From Methylobacterium sp. SyP6R (GTDB lineage: Bacteria; Pseudomonadota; Alphaproteobacteria; Rhizobiales; Beijerinckiaceae), in NCBI RefSeq assembly GCF_019216885.1, contig NZ_JAAQRC020000002.1, forward strand, positions 62,001-126,000: a DNA stretch of 64,000 bases, given 5' to 3'. Positions 8,442 to 16,055 of the stretch are shown piece after piece (position 1 is the first letter of the stretch; each line of letters opens with the position of its first letter). Under the pieces are notes generated by a model that ran no database searches, had not been told where the DNA came from, and saw only the letters and a program-made list of their open reading frames with translations. A program made the position numbers and the translations under genes.

Positions 8442-9358
8442 CTGCCCAGCCACCCAAGCTCAAGCGGGACAAGGTCAGGATCGGCGTCACGCCGACACTG
8501 TGGTGGAACGACGATTTCTGGTCGATCGACATCGGCATCACCTTCGGGCAATGCGTCAGCGAGATGGCGCTCGCCGGCTACGAGGGGTGCAGCGTCGGGC
8601 ACAAATACCCGAAGGACCCGTGCGTCCTGAAGGCCGAGCTCGACCTGCGCGGCCTCACGGTCTCCGAACCCTGGGTGAGCACCTATTTCACGATTCCCGA
8701 GGGCCATGCGCAGACGATCGCCACCGTGCGCCAGCAGCTCGATTTCCTCGACGCCGTCGGCGGGCACGATCTGGTGGTGGCGGAGTTCGGCGGTGCCGCC
8801 AACCCCCAGCCGATCGCGGTGTTCGCCAACCGGCCGATCTTCGACGACAGGCAGTGGAAGCACCTGTGCGACGGGCTCAACGAGATCGGCCGCATGGCGA
8901 ACGATCGCGGCAAGCGCCTTTGCTACCACCCGCATATGGGAACGGGGGTCAACGTCGCGGCGGATATCGACCGCCTGATGCATGGCACCGCGCCGGACCT
9001 GGTGCACCTGCTGCTCGATACCGGGCACCTCTATTTCGCCGGCGTCGATCCTCTCCACGTCGCGAACAAGCACGGCAAGCGCATCAAGCACATCCATCTC
9101 AAGAACAACCGCGCCGAGATCGTCGAGCGGGCCCGCACGCAGAACTGGTCGTTCCAGACGGCGGTCGAGAACGGCGTGTTCACCGTGCCGGGCGATCCGG
9201 ACGGGTGCATCGACTTCCCGCCGATCTTCGAAGCGCTTGCCAGACACGATTTCGCCGGCTGGATCGTGGTCGAGGCGGAGCAGGATCCGGCCAAGGCCAA
9301 TCCGCTCCGCTACGCCAGGATGGCCCGCGAATACCTCCGTGCGACGTTGGGGTTCTGA
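8438..9358 (+). CDS. IolE-like sugar isomerase/dehydratase (TIM barrel)
   Basis: The 306-residue protein looks like inosose dehydratase IolE: VRIGVTPTLWWNDD at the start, EMALAGYEGCSVGHKYP, CYHPHMGTGV, LLLDTGHLYFAG, KHIHLKN and the C-terminal WIVVEAEQDPAKANPLRYARMAREYL typical of IolE. Family members bind a divalent metal through Glu, Asp, His and Glu and eliminate water from a keto-cyclitol or isomerise keto-sugars. In this operon a dehydratase or isomerase acting on a 3-keto-sugar made by the GMC enzymes is the natural guess. No other inositol genes are adjacent, so classical inositol breakdown is unlikely. Confidence 0.82.
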   Translation: MTAQPPKLKRDKVRIGVTPTLWWNDDFWSIDIGITFGQCVSEMALAGYEGCSVGHKYPKDPCVLKAELDLRGLTVSEPWVSTYFTIPEGHAQTIATVRQQLDFLDAVGGHDLVVAEFGGAANPQPIAVFANRPIFDDRQWKHLCDGLNEIGRMANDRGKRLCYHPHMGTGVNVAADIDRLMHGTAPDLVHLLLDTGHLYFAGVDPLHVANKHGKRIKHIHLKNNRAEIVERARTQNWSFQTAVENGVFTVPGDPDGCIDFPPIFEALARHDFAGWIVVEAEQDPAKANPLRYARMAREYLRATLGF

Positions 9359-9360
9359 TC

Positions 9361-10359
9361 ATGCCGCATCCCGAGGTCTATCTCAGCTTCTTCATGTTCA
9401 CGGCCGACCTGCGGCCCGACGACGTCGTCTATTCCGAGACGATCATCCGTCACATGCGGGCGCTCCTGGACATGGGCTATGACGGGTTCGATCTGCCGAT
9501 CGCGCCGACGCCGACCCTCGACCACGCGGCGGAGGTCGACAGCTACCGGCGCCTGCGCCGCCGGCTCGCCGCTGCCGGCCTGGACGACCTGCGGATCGCC
9601 ACCAATGTCGGCACGACCCGGACCTTCGATCCGACCTCGCCGTGGAAGGAGCAGCGCGACGCCGCCCTGGCCTATCTCAAGTCGCGGGTCGACATCACCG
9701 TCGCGCTCGGCGGGACGATGCTCGCCGGCCCGATCGTGTTCCCCTACGGCGTCTTCCCCACCACCGACTTCAACGAGCCGCTGTGGAGCGACGCGCTGCA
9801 GACGTGGCTCGCGCCGCGCTACGAACTCGCCGCTCCGGTCCTTCGGGAACTCGCCGACTATGCCGGCGAGCACGGCGTCACGCTGGCGATCGAACCGGTC
9901 GATCACTGGGAAACGCCGGCGCCGAACATGGTGGCGGACGTGATGGACTTCCTCCGGCACGTCTCGAACCCCCGCCTGGGCGTGTGCGTGGACAGCGCGC
10001 ACGTCCTGCTCGGCAGCGACGGACCGGGCGCATTCCGCAATGGCATCGCCGATGCGGTGGCCGAACGCCGGCTTCATTACGTCCACGTGTCGGCCCCCGA
10101 CCGCGGCGTGATCGCCGACAGCTGGATTCCCTGGCGCACGTTCCTGGAGCCGATCGTCCCGCATTATACCGGGCCCTACCTGCTCGAAGTGTTCAACGCC
10201 GTGCCGCCCTTCCTCGGGTCGCTGCGGCAGACACGGCGCAAGTTCTGGATTCCCTGCGAGGATGCTCCCGGCCCCGGCCCGAGCGCCTACGCCGTCGCGG
10301 AGGCGGCCCTCGCCGCCTTCCGCGAGCAAATGTCGGCGCTGGCGGCGGCGACGGGGTGA
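9361..10359 (+). CDS. Sugar phosphate isomerase/epimerase family protein (TIM barrel)
   Basis: The 332-residue protein has AP-endonuclease-2-like TIM-barrel landmarks: DMGYDGFDLPI, GVTLAIEPVDHWETPAPN (metal-binding Glu), LGVCVDSAHVLLG (Asp/His) and LHYVHVSAPDRG, ending in GPYLLEVFNAVPPF (Glu). This is the D-tagatose/D-psicose 3-epimerase superfamily. It starts 2 bp after the previous stop and ends the operon; the repeat at 10408 follows. Epimerisation or isomerisation of the oxidised sugar is inferred from context. Confidence 0.8.
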   Translation: MPHPEVYLSFFMFTADLRPDDVVYSETIIRHMRALLDMGYDGFDLPIAPTPTLDHAAEVDSYRRLRRRLAAAGLDDLRIATNVGTTRTFDPTSPWKEQRDAALAYLKSRVDITVALGGTMLAGPIVFPYGVFPTTDFNEPLWSDALQTWLAPRYELAAPVLRELADYAGEHGVTLAIEPVDHWETPAPNMVADVMDFLRHVSNPRLGVCVDSAHVLLGSDGPGAFRNGIADAVAERRLHYVHVSAPDRGVIADSWIPWRTFLEPIVPHYTGPYLLEVFNAVPPFLGSLRQTRRKFWIPCEDAPGPGPSAYAVAEAALAAFREQMSALAAATG

Positions 10360-10407
10360 GGAGAACGCAGGTCTGCTCGGAGCGCCGCATGATCGCGCCG
10401 CTCCGTG

Positions 10408-10515
10408 CCTAAGCAGATTTCGAAAAAGTGGCTGCCGGTTTTGCGGAAGAAATCTGCGATGAGATAAGGATCTAAGCGGACGAAGCGTTGGCCTGCCAAC
10501 GCAAGTTTGCTTAGG
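10408..10515. repeat. REP-like intergenic element with nested inverted repeats
   Basis: The outer arms CCTAAGCA (10408-10415) and TGCTTAGG (10508-10515) pair exactly, and inside them GCAGATTTC (10413-10421) pairs with GAAATCTGC (10449-10457). The internal text, with AAAGTGGC...CCGGTTTT, resembles dispersed intergenic repeats of alphaproteobacteria. It lies between two converging operons and reaches the permease stop codon, so it may act as a bidirectional terminator. Confidence 0.6.
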
Positions 10516-11281
10516 TCCGGTGAAACAGGCGCCGGTCGAGCCATAGCAGCGCGCCGTTGGCCGCCACCGCCACGATCACCAGCATCAGGATCACGGCGGT
10601 CGTCTGCTGCACGTTGTGCAGGCTGATCCCGTTCACGATCAGGAACCCGAGCCCCTTCTGCGACGCGAACATCTCGCCGACGAGGACGCCGAGCAGCGTG
10701 AGCGAGAAGCCGACCCGCAGGCCCGTGACGATCTCCGGCAGCACCGCGGGGGCGAGCACCGTGCGGATCGTCTCGGCCTGGCTCAGCCGCATCGCCCGGG
10801 CGGTGCGAACCAGCACCGGGTTGATGCCCTTGACCGCCGTGAGGGTGAACAGGGTGATCGGGATCACGCCGTGGATCACCCCGAACGCCACCTTCGCCCC
10901 GAGGCCGAGGCCGAAGATCAGCAGGATCACCGGGTAGAGCGTGACCTTGGGGATCGAGTACAGGCCGGCGAGGATCGGCTCGGCGACCTCCCCGGCGAAG
11001 CGGCGCAGGCCCAGGACCAGCCCGAGCCCGATGCCGAGGGCGGCCGAGATCACGAGGGCGGCCGCGAAGGCGGTGAGCGTCGCGCGCGCATGCGACCAGA
11101 ACCCCGCGGTGGCGGCGAGGCCCGACAGGTGCCGGAGGGCGGCGAGCGGCGAGGCGATCGCCGCGTCGCCGGCATAAGCGTGGAGCGCCTGCCAGAGGCC
11201 GACGAGAACCACGATGGTGATCGCACCGTCGAGGAGGCCTGAGCGGGACGGAGCGGCGGGAAGCGAGGAGGGGGCGCTCAC
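10511..11281 (-). CDS. ABC transporter permease (nitrate/sulfonate/taurine type)
   Basis: The 256-residue membrane protein has about six hydrophobic segments and the SsuC/TauC-type cytoplasmic loop in APAVLPEIVTGLRVGFSLTLLGVLVGEMFASQKGLGFLI. It overlaps the upstream permease by 4 bp and is last in an operon of lyase, binding protein, ATPase and two permeases. Substrate unknown; the PEP-mutase-family enzyme leading the operon suggests an organic acid or phosphonate-like compound rather than a sulfonate. Confidence 0.85.
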   Translation of the reverse strand: MSAPSSLPAAPSRSGLLDGAITIVVLVGLWQALHAYAGDAAIASPLAALRHLSGLAATAGFWSHARATLTAFAAALVISAALGIGLGLVLGLRRFAGEVAEPILAGLYSIPKVTLYPVILLIFGLGLGAKVAFGVIHGVIPITLFTLTAVKGINPVLVRTARAMRLSQAETIRTVLAPAVLPEIVTGLRVGFSLTLLGVLVGEMFASQKGLGFLIVNGISLHNVQQTTAVILMLVIVAVAANGALLWLDRRLFHRT

Positions 11282-12039
11282 GAGCGGATGCGGCGGCGCA
11301 TCAGGCGGCCCTCCCAGGCGTGCAGGGTCATGTTGAGGCCGGTCACCACCACGAGCACGAACAGCATCAGGGAGTACATCGTGCGGTTCTCGAAGCCGTC
11401 ATAGGCATAGGCGATGGCGTGGCCGAGCCCGGCATCGGCTAGGATGAACTCGCCCGCGATGATGCCGATGAAGGCGTAGGCGAGCGCGAGCTTCACGCCG
11501 GTGAGCAGGTAGGGCAGGGCGCTCGGCATCACCACGTGGGCAAGCGTCGAGAGGCGCCCGAGCCGGTGGGCCCGGGCGGTGCGCATCAGCACCCGCGGCA
11601 CCCGGTCGAGACCGTTGAGGGTCGCGAGGATCATCGCCGGCACCCCGAACGCCATGCCGAGCACGATCAGCGGCACGCTGTTGAGGCCGAAGATGGCGAC
11701 GAAGAGCGGGTAGAAGACGAAGGTCGGGATCGCGTAATAGGAGGCGAGCAGCGGGTCGAGACCCTGCCGGATCCGGGGCAGGGCGTGGATCGCGACACCC
11801 AGGGAAAAGCCGATCGCGACCGCGAGCACCACGGCGACCGCCACCGTCGCGAAGGTGCGGGCGATGTCGCCGGTGATCTCGCCCGAGGCGAGCATGGTCC
11901 ACAACGTGGCGATCATCTCGCTCGGCGGGATCAGGGTCAGCGGATCGACGAGGTGCAGTCGGCAGACCGCTTCGAGCAGCAGGACGAAGCCGGCGATCCA
12001 GCCGATCCGGGTCAGGACGATCGCGCGCTCCCGCGTCAT
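11278..12039 (-). CDS. ABC transporter permease (nitrate/sulfonate/taurine type)
   Basis: The 253-residue protein starts at MTRERAIVLTRIGWIAGFVLLL; the ATG at 12039 overlaps the stop of the ATPase gene (ATGA), which favours it over longer upstream frames. It has the permease loop motif (VVMPSALPYLLTGVKLALAYAFIGIIAGEF) and pairs with the next permease to form a heterodimeric channel. Confidence 0.85.
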   Translation of the reverse strand: MTRERAIVLTRIGWIAGFVLLLEAVCRLHLVDPLTLIPPSEMIATLWTMLASGEITGDIARTFATVAVAVVLAVAIGFSLGVAIHALPRIRQGLDPLLASYYAIPTFVFYPLFVAIFGLNSVPLIVLGMAFGVPAMILATLNGLDRVPRVLMRTARAHRLGRLSTLAHVVMPSALPYLLTGVKLALAYAFIGIIAGEFILADAGLGHAIAYAYDGFENRTMYSLMLFVLVVVTGLNMTLHAWEGRLMRRRIRS

Positions 12040-12869
12040 GATGCGCTCGTCTTGCCGATCGCCTTCAGCGATTCCTCGCGCAGGTGCGACCACAGCCGGG
12101 CGGTGACCTGGCCGAAGCGCTCCTCCGCCACGATGCGGCTGTCGCGCTCGCGCGGCCAGCCGGTCTCGACGATCTCGATGAAGCGGCCGGGCCGCGACGA
12201 CATCACGCCGATGCGGTCGGACAGCATCGCCGCCTCGTCGAGGGCGTGGGTGATGAGGAGCACCGTGGCGCCGGTCTCGCGCCACAGCCGCAGGAGCTCG
12301 TCGCCCATCAGCAGGCGCGTCTGCTGGTCGAGCGCCCCGAACGGCTCGTCGAGCAGGATCAGGCGCGGCTGCGTCACCAGCGTGCGGGCGATGCAGACCC
12401 GCTGGCGCATGCCGCCGGAGAGCTGCGCCGGATAGGCTTGCGCGAAGTCGGACAGCCCCATGAAGCCGAGCGCGTAATCGACCCGGCGGGCGATCTCGGC
12501 CGCGTCGGTGCCGGCCCGGCGCAGGCCGAAGGCGACGTTGTCGCGAACCGTGAGCCAGGGGAACGAGGCGTCCTCCTGGAACACGATGCCGATTCCGTCG
12601 GGCACGCCCGCGACCGGGGCGCCCTCGAACGTCATCGTGCCGGCATTCGGCCGCCCGAGGCCGGACAGGACGTCGAGCAGGGTGGACTTGCCGCAGCCGG
12701 ACGGGCCGACGACCGAGAAGAACTCGCCCTTGACGAGGTCGAGGTCGAGGGGCCCGAGCGCGGCGAGCCGGCCGTAGACCCGGGTGACCCCGCGAAGCTC
12801 GGCGTGGATCTCGCGAGCCTGGGCGGGCATCCCGCTGCGTGGATCGGCGCTGAGGGCAACGACGGCCAT
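12036..12869 (-). CDS. ABC transporter ATP-binding protein (SsuB/TauB type)
   Basis: The 277-residue ATPase has Walker A GPSGCGKST (residues 55-63), a Q-loop in GIVFQEDASFPWLTVRDNVAFGL, the signature LSGGMRQR, Walker B LILLDEPFGALD and the H-loop LLITHALDEA. These are typical of importers for nitrate, sulfonate, taurine or related anions. Gene order binding protein, ATPase, permease, permease, all coupled or closely spaced. Confidence 0.88.
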   Translation of the reverse strand: MAVVALSADPRSGMPAQAREIHAELRGVTRVYGRLAALGPLDLDLVKGEFFSVVGPSGCGKSTLLDVLSGLGRPNAGTMTFEGAPVAGVPDGIGIVFQEDASFPWLTVRDNVAFGLRRAGTDAAEIARRVDYALGFMGLSDFAQAYPAQLSGGMRQRVCIARTLVTQPRLILLDEPFGALDQQTRLLMGDELLRLWRETGATVLLITHALDEAAMLSDRIGVMSSRPGRFIEIVETGWPRERDSRIVAEERFGQVTARLWSHLREESLKAIGKTSAS

Positions 12870-12878
12870 CTCAATTCC

Positions 12879-13862
12879 TTACTGCGAGGCCTGGAGGTCT
12901 TTCGGCAGGAAGGACGGATCGACCACCTGACCCCACTCCACCGGCTTCTTGAGGCGGCCGACGAGCTTCATGCCGTCGAGCATGCGGGTCATGTTGTCGT
13001 AGTGCAGGCGGCCGTCGCCGAAATACTCGAAGCCGACGAGTTGCTTGAACACCGCGCGAAACACTTTCGCGTCGCCGCCATAGGCCTTGGCGAGGATGTC
13101 GGCCGCCTCGTCGGGATGGGCCTTGATGTAGGCGACGCCCTCGCGCCGCGCCTCGATCAGCGCGCGCAGCGTGTCGCCGCCGGTCTTCGCGAACTCGGTC
13201 GTGGTGATGCCGACGGTCTGGGTCAGTGCCGGGTTCATGCAGTCCTTGGCCCAGAACGCCGCCTTGACCTTGCCCTGGTTGCCCGACCACAGCGGCTCGC
13301 CCGACATCGCCGCATCGACCGCCCGATTGAGCACCGCCGAGAGGTTGGCGCCGAGATCGCCCGCCGCCACGAGCTGCAGGTCCTTCTGCTCCAGCCCGGC
13401 CTTCTGCAGGCAGTTGAGGATGATCATGTTGGTGACGGAGCCGGGCGCCGTATAGGCGATCTTCTTGCCCTTCATGTCGGCGAGCGAGCCGATCGTGCCG
13501 TCGGGCTGCGTGATCCAGAGGATGTCCTCGACGCTCTCGACGCCGCCGCTGATGATCTTGATCGGCTGGCCGGACTGGATCGCCAGGATGGCGGCCGGCA
13601 GCGCGACCTCGCCGTACGGCACCTCGCCGGCCAGCGTGTTGCGCACCGAGGTGCCACCGCCGGCCGAGGTGAGGAAGCCGGTGATGTCGAGCCCGCGCTT
13701 CTTGAAGAAGCCCTTCTCGAGGGCGACCGCGTAGGGCGCGCCGTAGAAGGCCGAGCCCCAATGCGTGACCGTGATGGTCTCGGCGCGGGCGCCCGCCCCG
13801 GCGAGGCCGGCGCCTGCGAGCAGCAGACCCAAAGCTCCGGCACGCAAGGTTCTCAGGATCAT
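12879..13862 (-). CDS. ABC transporter substrate-binding protein (NMT1/SsuA-like)
   Basis: The 327-residue precursor starts at MILRTLRAGALGLLLAGAGLAG, a signal peptide ending near AGARA, and continues as a periplasmic NMT1/THI5-like binding protein (VALEKGFFKKRGLDI, GKKIAYTAPGSVTNMI). The ATG at 13862 is preceded by AGGGAGA on the minus strand, which makes it preferable to a start nine codons upstream. It delivers the substrate to the two-permease importer downstream. Confidence 0.85.
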   Translation of the reverse strand: MILRTLRAGALGLLLAGAGLAGAGARAETITVTHWGSAFYGAPYAVALEKGFFKKRGLDITGFLTSAGGGTSVRNTLAGEVPYGEVALPAAILAIQSGQPIKIISGGVESVEDILWITQPDGTIGSLADMKGKKIAYTAPGSVTNMIILNCLQKAGLEQKDLQLVAAGDLGANLSAVLNRAVDAAMSGEPLWSGNQGKVKAAFWAKDCMNPALTQTVGITTTEFAKTGGDTLRALIEARREGVAYIKAHPDEAADILAKAYGGDAKVFRAVFKQLVGFEYFGDGRLHYDNMTRMLDGMKLVGRLKKPVEWGQVVDPSFLPKDLQASQ

Positions 13863-13911
13863 TCTCGTCTCTCCCTGTCCGGCCGGCATCGTCGGTGTCG
13901 AGGCGCGCCGC

Positions 13912-14796
13912 CTACTCGGCGGCCGCGGCGCGGGCGGGCTCGTCGCGGAAGCGGGTCCGCAGGCCGTCCCACCGGTCGGCGCCGAGGCGGCGGAAGCGCT
14001 CGCGGATCGCCGGTGCCCCGGCCGAGCCCGGCGGTGCGTTCGTCTCCCTCAGCGTGGCGAGCGCCGCGTCGAAGGCCTCCATGGCGGCACCGAACAGGAG
14101 GCTCGGCAGGATCGCGAGCCGGTAGCCCATCGCTTGCGCCGCCGGCATGTCGATGTCGGGCGTCTTGCCGCCGCGCACCACGTTGAGCAGGCACGGCCCG
14201 GTCACGAGGCGCGGCACCGCCTGCATCTCGTCGAGGGTCTGCGTCGCCTCGACGAAGGCCATGTCGGCGCCGGCGGCGAGGGCGAGGTTGGCGCGCGCCA
14301 CCGCCTCGTCGAAGCCGGCGACCGCCCGGGAATCGGTCCGCGCGATGATGACGAAATCCGTGTCCCGCCGCGCCGCCACCGCGGCGCGGATCTTGGCGAC
14401 GAACTCTTCGCGCGGCACGATCTCCTTGCCGTCGAGATGGCCGCAGCGCTTCGGGCTGACCTGATCCTCGATGTGCAGGCCGGCGACGCCGCGCATCTCG
14501 TATTCGTGCACCGTGCGGGTGACGTTGAGCTCGTTGCCGTAGCCGGTATCGGCATCGGCGATGACCGGGATCTCGACGGAACGCGCGAGGGTGCCGGCAT
14601 TGGCCGCCATCTCGCTCATCGTCACGAGGCCGAAATCCGGATAGCCGAGGGAGGCCGCGGTGCCGGCGCCGGTCATGTAGACCGCCGGAAAGCCCGCCTG
14701 CTCGATGAATTTGGCGGTGATGCCGTCATAGGCGCCGGGCGCGACGATCATCTCCGGGCGCGCGAGGAGCGCGCGCATCTGGCGGGCCTGACCCAT
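13912..14796 (-). CDS. Isocitrate lyase/PEP mutase family enzyme
   Basis: The 294-residue protein has the family active-site text: VAPGAYDGITAKFIEQAGFPAVYMTGAG, IPVIADADTGYGN, GLHIEDQVSPKRCGHLDGKEIVP and IIARTDSRAV. Members include 2-methylisocitrate lyase, dimethylmalate lyase, carboxyvinyl-carboxyphosphonate phosphorylmutase and oxaloacetate decarboxylase; PKRCGH fits the lyase side. It heads the ABC-transporter operon, 87 bp downstream of a candidate GntR operator. A paralogue lies at 20236 in the opposite arm of the same regulon, so both may cleave related C4-C6 2-hydroxy-acids. Confidence 0.82.
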   Translation of the reverse strand: MGQARQMRALLARPEMIVAPGAYDGITAKFIEQAGFPAVYMTGAGTAASLGYPDFGLVTMSEMAANAGTLARSVEIPVIADADTGYGNELNVTRTVHEYEMRGVAGLHIEDQVSPKRCGHLDGKEIVPREEFVAKIRAAVAARRDTDFVIIARTDSRAVAGFDEAVARANLALAAGADMAFVEATQTLDEMQAVPRLVTGPCLLNVVRGGKTPDIDMPAAQAMGYRLAILPSLLFGAAMEAFDAALATLRETNAPPGSAGAPAIRERFRRLGADRWDGLRTRFRDEPARAAAAE

Positions 14797-14882
14797 CCGT
14801 TCCTCCCTGGCCGGGCCTCTCGGCCCGCTGCCCCGTCGCGGGGGCGCACGGCCTATCCGGTCCGCGCTCTGCTTGGATGCAG

Positions 14883-14894
14883 TTGTCCGGACAG
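14883..14894. promoter_or_regulatory. Candidate GntR (HutC-type) operator upstream of the lyase/ABC operon
   Basis: TTGTCCGGACAG at 14883-14894 is an almost perfect 12-bp palindrome, 87 bp upstream of the minus-strand lyase gene. It differs from the sequence at 16004-16015 in two positions. HutC-subfamily GntR proteins recognise palindromes of the GTCTAGAC type, and a HutC-type regulator is encoded at 15181. Confidence 0.55.
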
Positions 14895-14996
14895 GCTACT
14901 CCGTGTTTCGGGTCTGTCAATGGCGATTCGGTGCGGTGTTAGGGCATGAGGGCCGCCGCTGGGACGGCCAGCGCCTCATCAAACAATCCCACCCTC

Positions 14997-15128
14997 GACC
15001 TCATCCTGAGGTGCGGGCGATCGAAGATCGCTGAGCCTCGAAGGAGGGCTCCAGATGCCGCCGTGATCTCTGGAGCCCTCCTTCGAGGTCAGTCCATCTT
15101 CGATGGACTGACGCCTCAGGATGAGGTC
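14997..15128. repeat. Palindromic intergenic repeat, copy 1
   Basis: A 132-bp imperfect palindrome with 15-bp perfect ends (14997-15011 against 15114-15128, CTCATCCTGAGG / CCTCAGGATGAG). Inside, CCTCGAAGGAGGGCTCCAG pairs with CTGGAGCCCTCCTTCGAGG. Copies 2 and 3 lie at 17424 and 29463. The conserved arms and variable tips resemble the abundant palindromic repeats of Rhizobiales. It fills most of the gap between the lyase gene and gntR. Confidence 0.85.
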
Positions 15129-15180
15129 GCGAGGAGGAGGACAGGCTTGCGTCACCGCCGCGTTTCGTGGCGGAACCGCC

Positions 15181-15975
15181 TCACGCCCGCCAATCCCCCC
15201 GCCGGATCCGGGTCGTGTACCGGCATTGCTCGCCGGGGTGCCAGTTCACCGAGGCCAGCATGATGCCGCCGCTGACGTCGTAGTAGCGGCGCACGAAGCG
15301 CATCGCCGGGGCGCCGCGGGGGCGCTTGAGGGCGCGGGCGACCGCGGGCGGCATCGGCTGGGCCGTGATCTCCTGCAACGCCTCCGCGATCACTTCGCCC
15401 GAGCGCGCCTCGACGAGCCCGTAGACCGCACCGCCCACCTCGCGCAGGTCGGTCAGCAGGGGCGCGAACCGGGCATGCACGTAGACGCTGACGAAGCAGA
15501 TCATCGCGTCGCGCCCGGCCGTCCAGCGCACGCCCTCCGCCTTGAGCCAGGACGAGCCGGCGGGGGCCTGCACGAATCCGGCGACCTCCGGGTCGATCTG
15601 GACCATCTCCAGGACCGAGACGTCGAAATGGGTGTCGCGGGCGTATTCGAACATGTCGGCGAGGTCGTCGAAGACCTGCGCGAAGCCCGGATGCGCGGTC
15701 GTCGCGACGACCGTCGAGCCGGCGCCCTGGCGCCGCTCGACCAGCCCCTTCTCGACCAGCTTGCGCAGGGCCTCGCGGATCGTGAACCGGCTCGCCTCGA
15801 AGCGCGCGCAGAGGGCGGTCTCGGTCGGCAGCGTCGAGCCCACCGGGTGCAGGCCGGCGCGGATCTCCTCCTGGAGCGCCCGCGCGATCCGCTCGTTGAG
15901 CGGGCCCGCCTCAGTGCCGCGATCCTGGCCGCGATCCTGGCCGCGCTCCCGCGTCCCCAATGCCCTGCCGGACAA
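15181..15975 (-). CDS. GntR-family (HutC/UTRA) transcriptional regulator
   Basis: The 264-residue protein has an N-terminal winged helix (LNERIARALQEEIRAG, then LPTETALCARFEASRFTIREALRKLVEKGLVERRQGAGSTV) and a C-terminal UTRA ligand-binding domain (ALQEITAQPMPPAVARALKRPRGAPAMRFVRRYYD). It starts at TTG 15975, five bases after a strong GGAGG; no ATG is available before the DNA-binding domain. The start codon lies inside a half operator (CTTGTCCGGCAG read on the minus strand), which suggests autoregulation. It probably controls both the ABC/lyase operon and the CoA-transferase arm. Confidence 0.85.
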   Translation of the reverse strand: MSGRALGTRERGQDRGQDRGTEAGPLNERIARALQEEIRAGLHPVGSTLPTETALCARFEASRFTIREALRKLVEKGLVERRQGAGSTVVATTAHPGFAQVFDDLADMFEYARDTHFDVSVLEMVQIDPEVAGFVQAPAGSSWLKAEGVRWTAGRDAMICFVSVYVHARFAPLLTDLREVGGAVYGLVEARSGEVIAEALQEITAQPMPPAVARALKRPRGAPAMRFVRRYYDVSGGIMLASVNWHPGEQCRYTTRIRRGDWRA

Positions 15976-16003
15976 GATTCCCTCCGAGTCTGCGATCGGC
16001 CAC

Positions 16004-16015
16004 TTGTCCAGACAA
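16004..16015. promoter_or_regulatory. Candidate GntR operator between gntR and the CoA-transferase gene
   Basis: TTGTCCAGACAA, a near-perfect palindrome, lies 41 bp before the CoA-transferase ATG and 29 bp before the gntR start. A second, degenerate site (CTGCCGGACAAG, 15965-15976) overlaps the gntR start codon. The same word occurs upstream of the lyase operon at 14883. Confidence 0.6.
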
Positions 16016-16055
16016 ATTTGCCCGATTAGGCTCTGGCGAACAAGAGGAACGCCCG

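Noticed and set aside
8438..10359. Inositol catabolism locus
   Set aside because: IolE-like and isomerase-like genes alone; IolA, IolB, IolC, IolD and IolG are not here.
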